Shown here one piece after another: positions 45,119 through 50,096 of a stretch of DNA of 50,096 nucleotides. The notes beneath the pieces are model-generated. The model saw only the letters and a list, made by a program, of their open reading frames with translations, did no database searches and had not been told where the DNA came from. Location of the stretch: the NCBI RefSeq assembly GCF_029215955.1, contig NZ_JAEMVA010000009.1:1-50096 (forward strand), given 5' to 3'. Positions within the stretch are counted from its first letter, which is position 1. Each line of letters opens with the position of its first letter. The translations under genes were made by a program, and so were the position numbers. Source of the stretch: Sulfurimonas sp. SAG-AH-194-I05 (GTDB taxonomy: Bacteria > Campylobacterota > Campylobacteria > Campylobacterales > Sulfurimonadaceae).

Positions 45119-46933
45119 TTAAATTAGTTTTTTAATAATGATGTCGACTCGGTTATTCATCCTGATACCTTCGTCAGTTTCATCTGTCGCTATTGGTGAT
45201 GTATTTGATTGTGGATTTATTGTTATGTTCTCTTCATAGACACCAGCATTCAATAACATCTCTTTTACTTCCATTGCTCTTTGCTTTGAAAATTCTAAAG
45301 AAGTTTCATCGTCCATTGTGGATATAATTGCATTTCCAAGAAGCTCATAATGTATATTATTTAATCCATAAGGGGTCAGTTGCTTTATTAAAAGGATTAT
45401 TCTTTTTGCAGTCTTATCTGAGAGTTGTGCATCATAGTAGTCAAATAAAAAGCCATCATACCTTTCTATTTTTACAGTATCTTGGATAATGTCTTGGCAA
45501 CCGTATTTATTTTTCATCTCATGTGGAAGTGAGTTCTGGCATAGGTCTTTATCATCAACTATTAAGTCGTTGTCTCTATCAAGATGAATAGGAAGTATGT
45601 CCTTATCAGAGTTTTCATATGCATTTGTAACTAAACCAACCTGTGTTCGAAAGTTTATAACTTCTTCTTCATCCAATATACTTGTTACAAGAATTCCCAT
45701 AGCATCTAAAATTCTATATTTTGCAAAAAGAATGTTATATTTTGTTGTAATTATTTGTGATTTTGAGCCTATAAAATCATTTTGAGCTGAGAGTAAGTCA
45801 AGTAGTGAACGACGCCCTAGGTCATATTCTTTTGAATAGAGGGTTAATGTTTTAAGGGAAAATTCTTTATAGTTTTCAAGGTGACCTAATTGCAGAGTTA
45901 GTTTTTCATTTGACGCCCAAGAAAGTTCTAGGCCCTCAAGTACTTGTCGTCTAAGATTACTCTTATTTTGAACTTCTTGGTGAATTTTTGAAACACTTTT
46001 TTGAAGTGCAGAAGTATCTGCAAAACCATTAAATAGATTATACTTCACAAATGCCATCGCTTTAAGTTTGTCTTCTTTGCCTCGCACAGCACTTACATTT
46101 TTGTTCATAGACTGTGTGATTTCTATATCTACTTGAGGGTAAAAAGGAGACTTTTTTTCTTTGTAGGAAGCTTGAGCAGCTTTTATGTTGTTGTGACTTA
46201 CTAAAATGGATGGATTGTTTTGAATTGCATACTGTGCTGCTTCTTCTATGGTTTGAGGAAGTGATGTTATAAATACAGGTCTTGTCATTGTTTGGGGGTT
46301 TAAAAATCTTCCAAGAACACGTTTAAGGTTATAGTTTATATCAAGCAATGTATTTTCTTGTACTACATAGTTTGATTTTGCTAGAGATAACGAAGATTCT
46401 ATTTTATTTACTTCTGAAAGTGTTGTTAAACCTGAATCATAAAGTTTTTTTACCTTGGTGAAAATATCTTCATTTATTTGTACATTTTCTTGTGCATTTT
46501 TGAGAAGTTCTGTATTTTTCATAAGTTCTAAGTAGCTATTTACTATTTGAAAGGATATATCATTTACTTTTTCTATATAGCTATGTGAAGCTGATAATTT
46601 TTTATACTCTTGTTGCTTTATTTGGTAAGTTGTTTCAAAGCCTTTGAATAAATTTTGTGTATAGGTTAATGAATTTTGGTACACAGTAAAGTCAAATGAA
46701 CTTGTAACGCCGTTGTCTTTGTTTGTAATTTCTTGACCCACACCAATAGAGAGGTCGATTTTTGGATAATAACCAGCTTTCGCACTTCTAATATCTTCTT
46801 TTGTAGCATTATAGTTTTTTAATCTTTCTAAAACGATAGGATTCGTTGAAAGAATTTCTTGAATGGTGCTTTTTAAATCTTGCGCATGTGAAAAAATAGG
46901 AAAAGTAAGGGCTAAGATTAATAAGTTTTTCAT
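45119..46933 (-). CDS. TolC-family outer membrane channel fused to an OmpA-like domain
   Basis: This 604-residue protein has a Sec signal peptide (MKNLLILALTFPIFSHA), a TolC/LapE-type channel region (about 20-430) with the doubled helical repeats of the family, a short calcium-binding-like spacer (DRDNDLIVDDKDLC) and a C-terminal OmpA-like domain (about 500-604; FSKQRAMEVKEMLLNAGV, NNRVDIIIKK) that should grip peptidoglycan. Most TolC proteins are about 450-500 residues and lack this domain. It is first in the secretion operon. Confidence 0.92.
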   Translation of the reverse strand: MKNLLILALTFPIFSHAQDLKSTIQEILSTNPIVLERLKNYNATKEDIRSAKAGYYPKIDLSIGVGQEITNKDNGVTSSFDFTVYQNSLTYTQNLFKGFETTYQIKQQEYKKLSASHSYIEKVNDISFQIVNSYLELMKNTELLKNAQENVQINEDIFTKVKKLYDSGLTTLSEVNKIESSLSLAKSNYVVQENTLLDINYNLKRVLGRFLNPQTMTRPVFITSLPQTIEEAAQYAIQNNPSILVSHNNIKAAQASYKEKKSPFYPQVDIEITQSMNKNVSAVRGKEDKLKAMAFVKYNLFNGFADTSALQKSVSKIHQEVQNKSNLRRQVLEGLELSWASNEKLTLQLGHLENYKEFSLKTLTLYSKEYDLGRRSLLDLLSAQNDFIGSKSQIITTKYNILFAKYRILDAMGILVTSILDEEEVINFRTQVGLVTNAYENSDKDILPIHLDRDNDLIVDDKDLCQNSLPHEMKNKYGCQDIIQDTVKIERYDGFLFDYYDAQLSDKTAKRIILLIKQLTPYGLNNIHYELLGNAIISTMDDETSLEFSKQRAMEVKEMLLNAGVYEENITINPQSNTSPIATDETDEGIRMNNRVDIIIKKLI

Positions 46934-47046
46934 ATATTCCTCATATTTATTATCATAATATTATTGTAATTATTATATCAGATAAAATTCTTAATTAAGC
47001 TAAAAATTGGTTAAATTAAATGAAAAATGAATTTTTTTACACAAAT

Positions 47047-47075
47047 GCATAGCCTATGCGCATTTATGTTATAAT
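47047..47075 (+). promoter_or_regulatory. Inverted repeat and -10 box upstream of the MutS7-like gene
   Basis: GCATAG-C-CTATGC (47047-47059) is a perfect 6-base inverted repeat with one central base, lying about where a -35 box would be relative to TATAAT at 47070-47075. AAGGG at 47099-47103 is the ribosome site. The gap also holds the upstream region of the minus-strand TolC gene. An operator role is a guess. Confidence 0.45.
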
Positions 47076-47108
47076 TTTATACATAAATAAGCACTACTAA
47101 GGGTTTTA

Positions 47109-50096
47109 ATGCGTTCATCAGATGTCAGTGGAATTTTAAATAACAAAGACAAACTATTAACACAAACATATTTTGAATTACAAGTTTTTTTTGAAAATAA
47201 ATATGGTTTGGATACCGTAGTTTTTATGGAAATAGGCACTTTTTATGAAGTATATGAAGTAAATAATGATGATATTCAAATTGGTAAGGCCAAAGAAATA
47301 GCAGAACTTCTCAATATTCAGCTTACAAAAAAGAATAAAAACATTATTGAAAACTCAGATAAAAATCCACTCCTTGCCGGAGTTCCTGCAGTTTCATTTG
47401 AACGCTATTTAAACCGTTTAATTTCTGAGCAAAAATATACGGTAATTGTTGTAAAACAAAAGGGTAATCCTCCTAAAATCAGTCGTTATATTTCGCAAAT
47501 AGTTTCTCCTGGAACAAACTTTGAACATATTGTAGATAATGACGACAACTATATAGTTTCACTTTTAATAGACTCTCACAAAGGTATTTACACAGTTGGG
47601 TATTCTGCTATTGACGTAACCACTGGAAAAACATTTCTTTATGAAACACATGGAACTAGTGAGGACCCCTCCTATGCACTTGATGAAGTTTTTAATTTAC
47701 TTAATATTTATAGAACGAGTGAAGTTGTAGTGAGTTTTTTAGATGGAATCACAGACCAACGGCATGTGATGCAGTACTTAGAAATTGCAGAGCATTACCA
47801 TTATAGTGTGAACAATGAAAGACCGCGCATTGACTTTCAAAATGAGCTATTTAAAGAAGTTTACCAAATACAATCACTTCTTGCCCCCATAGAGCATTTA
47901 GACCTTGAACGCTCCCCGATGATAACTGAGGCATTAGCTGTTTTAATTCACTTCGTAATAGAACATGACATCCATATAGTTCAAAAGTTACATAGCCCTG
48001 TTTTAATTGATAATCGAAGATTTATGTATCTTGGAAACAATGCACTCGAACAAGTTGGAATAATTTCCAAAGATAAAAAAGAATTCACACTTTTAAAAAT
48101 GTTAGATAAAAGTGCAACAGCAATAGGGCGACGTTTACTTAAAGAAAGACTTTTAAATCCTATAATGGAAAAAGATGAGCTTGAACGCCGTTATAATTTA
48201 ATAGAAAAAGTTTCTTCGCATGTGCGATACTTAGATGAGACTATGCGAGGAGTGTATGATTTAGAAAGGTTGTCCCGTCGTTTAAATTTAGGTCGTCTTC
48301 ATCCTTTTGAAATGAACCATATTTATGAGTCGATGCTAAGTGTCAAGGAGTTAATGCAGTATGTAAAGAAGTATAAAATTCAAAGAACACCTTTTCATGA
48401 ATCAGAACTTGATGAATTTTTGCGAGATATTTCTAAAAGTATAGATCTTGATATTTCACGTCGTTTTACAAATAATACAGTCGATGAAAATTTTTTAATG
48501 GACGGTGTTGATGAAATGATTGATACGCTTGTTCATGAAAATTCTGTAATGCTTAAAGCTTTTGAAGATATTATGAAAAGAATAGAAATCCTTTTGGTTA
48601 CTGCAAAAGCTGGAAGTAGTAGTCGTCTTGTTAGTTTAGGCTTGTTAGAAAAAGAGGGCTATTATATATCTTTGAGCAAAAATCGTTTCTCTCAGATAGA
48701 AAAAGATTTTTTGAAAGATGAAGAATTTTCAAAATTTATAGTAAAAAAATTAACAAATAATGTAAAAATCACTTCACCATTTACAGATGGTTTATCTGAT
48801 AAGATTATGAAAAATCGTCGTAAAATTGTGAGTCTTGTTAAAGAGAGATATATCCAACTCCAAGGTGTTTATGAAAGACGTTATTCTCTTCTTTTTGACA
48901 GAGTAATTTCTTATGTTGCGGACTTAGATGTAGGTGTGAGTTCTTCAAAAGTTTCTCAAAGCTATAAGCATTCACGCCCGATGATAGTTGAAGTAGCTGA
49001 AGATGAAAACTTTATGCAAATTATGCAACTTCGCCATCCTTTAATTGAAGTACAAGAAAGAGGTGGTCTTTACGTCCCAAATGATGTAGTTATGGGAAAT
49101 CGTGATTATATGGACGTACCACATCCTCAGACCGTAATGCTTGAAGTTTCAGTACATGATGGGCATGATATTAATGGCGTTTTACTTTATGGAATTAATT
49201 CAAGTGGAAAATCTTCCTTGATGAAAAGTATCGGTATTGCTGTTTTAATGGCACAAGCAGGTTTTTTTGTAAGCGCTGCTGTTATGAAGTTTTCCATTTT
49301 TGATTCTTTGTTTACTCGTATTGTCTCAAAAGACAACTTGGCTAAGGGTCTTTCCACGTTTGCAGTAGAAATGTTAGAGATGAAAAATATTTTTAATCGT
49401 TCTACTGTTCGTTCATTAGTTTTGGGTGATGAAATTAGCCATGGTACTGAAACGCTTTCAGGTGTAGCGATTGTTGCAAGTTCGATTATGAAGTTAGCTA
49501 AAACACGATGTTTGTTTCTTTTTGCTACACATTTACATCAACTCTCAACGATGAAAGAAATCACACGTTTAAATAATGTAGTCGATTTACATTTAAGTGT
49601 TGCGTATGATGAAGAGTCAGATAGACTTCTTTTTAATAGAATTTTACAAAAGGGGAGTGGTAGTAGTGTTTATGGACTAGAATTTGCAAAATCACTTCAT
49701 ATGGACAGTGAATTTTTAGATACGGCAAATAAAATCAGAAAGAGACTTTCAAATGATTTTGATGAATTAGAACTTTTAGTCAAGAAGAAAAAGTCAAAAT
49801 ACAACAAAGATTTATATGTAACTAAATGTGTTATTTGTGGAGCTATGGCTGAAGATGTACACCATATTTCACAACGATCACTCGCAGATAAAGCAGGCTT
49901 TATCGGTCACTTTCACCAAGACAACAAACATAATCTCGTACCATTATGCAAGGACCATCATAATAAAATTCACGATGGAAAAATGAGAGTAGATGGTTTT
50001 ATAATGACATCACATGGACTAGAATTACAGTTTGAAGAACAAATGAAAAGAGAAATAAAAGAAGATATACAAGAGCCTGAAATTAATGAGACTCAA
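47109..50096 (+). CDS. MutS7-like mismatch repair protein with C-terminal HNH domain (3' end outside the window)
   Basis: At least 996 residues are encoded without a stop before the window edge. The N-terminus has the mismatch-binding motif of MutS domain I ([12 protein letters not shown], with the Phe-x-Glu pair), then core and clamp regions, and the ATPase with a divergent Walker [10 protein letters not shown] (about residue 695), Walker [13 protein letters not shown] and the ATHLHQ switch. From residue 907 a CxxC-type HNH nuclease region follows ([32 protein letters not shown]). This matches MutS7, described from Epsilonproteobacteria, giant viruses and octocoral mitochondria. The HNH may replace the separate MutL or MutH nickase. 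The gene has its own promoter. Confidence 0.9.
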   Translation, partial: MRSSDVSGILNNKDKLLTQTYFELQVFFENKYGLDTVVFMEIGTFYEVYEVNNDDIQIGKAKEIAELLNIQLTKKNKNIIENSDKNPLLAGVPAVSFERYLNRLISEQKYTVIVVKQKGNPPKISRYISQIVSPGTNFEHIVDNDDNYIVSLLIDSHKGIYTVGYSAIDVTTGKTFLYETHGTSEDPSYALDEVFNLLNIYRTSEVVVSFLDGITDQRHVMQYLEIAEHYHYSVNNERPRIDFQNELFKEVYQIQSLLAPIEHLDLERSPMITEALAVLIHFVIEHDIHIVQKLHSPVLIDNRRFMYLGNNALEQVGIISKDKKEFTLLKMLDKSATAIGRRLLKERLLNPIMEKDELERRYNLIEKVSSHVRYLDETMRGVYDLERLSRRLNLGRLHPFEMNHIYESMLSVKELMQYVKKYKIQRTPFHESELDEFLRDISKSIDLDISRRFTNNTVDENFLMDGVDEMIDTLVHENSVMLKAFEDIMKRIEILLVTAKAGSSSRLVSLGLLEKEGYYISLSKNRFSQIEKDFLKDEEFSKFIVKKLTNNVKITSPFTDGLSDKIMKNRRKIVSLVKERYIQLQGVYERRYSLLFDRVISYVADLDVGVSSSKVSQSYKHSRPMIVEVAEDENFMQIMQLRHPLIEVQERGGLYVPNDVVMGNRDYMDVPHPQTVMLEVSVHDGHDINGVLLYGINSSGKSSLMKSIGIAVLMAQAGFFVSAAVMKFSIFDSLFTRIVSKDNLAKGLSTFAVEMLEMKNIFNRSTVRSLVLGDEISHGTETLSGVAIVASSIMKLAKTRCLFLFATHLHQLSTMKEITRLNNVVDLHLSVAYDEESDRLLFNRILQKGSGSSVYGLEFAKSLHMDSEFLDTANKIRKRLSNDFDELELLVKKKKSKYNKDLYVTKCVICGAMAEDVHHISQRSLADKAGFIGHFHQDNKHNLVPLCKDHHNKIHDGKMRVDGFIMTSHGLELQFEEQMKREIKEDIQEPEINETQ

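Overview
The window looks like a chromosomal piece of an H2-oxidising Campylobacterota (epsilonproteobacterium), most likely Sulfurimonas or a close relative. The DNA is AT-rich. The Hyd/Hyp hydrogenase genes, the fur-lysS pair, the class II DAHP synthase and a MutS7-type protein with an HNH tail all fit that group. The assignment rests on reading the proteins, not on a database search.

Bases 1-4838 hold a compact operon for a cytoplasmic group 2-like [NiFe] hydrogenase (small subunit, large subunit, maturation protease). It ends in a PAS-GGDEF-EAL protein joined to the protease by a 4-base start/stop overlap. The putative transcription start of the operon lies on an 11-base G tract, the kind of tract that causes phase variation in this phylum.

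Bases 4865-23152 are a large respiratory hydrogenase island: a membrane protein with a haem c site, hydABCDE, hypF, a Rossmann protein, a small accessory patch (CDGSH protein, antitoxin with a broken toxin, membrane protein), then a metal permease, hypBCDE, hypX, hypA and a DUF695-RraB protein. Three promoters (before the haem c protein, hydA and the metal permease) carry the same 14-base palindrome, TGAATA-N2-TATTCA or a close variant, placed so that its first T is the last base of a -10 box. This looks like a shared operator of an unrecognised regulator. A third maturation protease and a 41-residue membrane peptide sit just outside on the minus strand.

Bases 23991-32684 are mostly housekeeping: a YcaO protein, the minus-strand operon diguanylate cyclase-cvpA-fur-lysS, class II DAHP synthase and a Uup-type ABC-F ATPase.

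Bases 32849-46933 form a surface-adhesion and c-di-GMP module: a FIST-PAS-GGDEF sensor, a 1549-residue RTX adhesin with an N-terminal retention module, a Ser/Thr kinase with Sel1 repeats, and on the other strand a type I secretion operon (TolC-OmpA fusion, LapB-like ABC transporter, HlyD adaptor) ending in a LuxR-type regulator. The window ends inside a MutS7-like gene (47109 to the edge).

Two themes connect the parts. One is hydrogen metabolism with its full NiFe(CN)2CO maturation set. The other is c-di-GMP signalling: three GGDEF proteins, one tied to a hydrogenase operon and one directly upstream of a large secreted adhesin.
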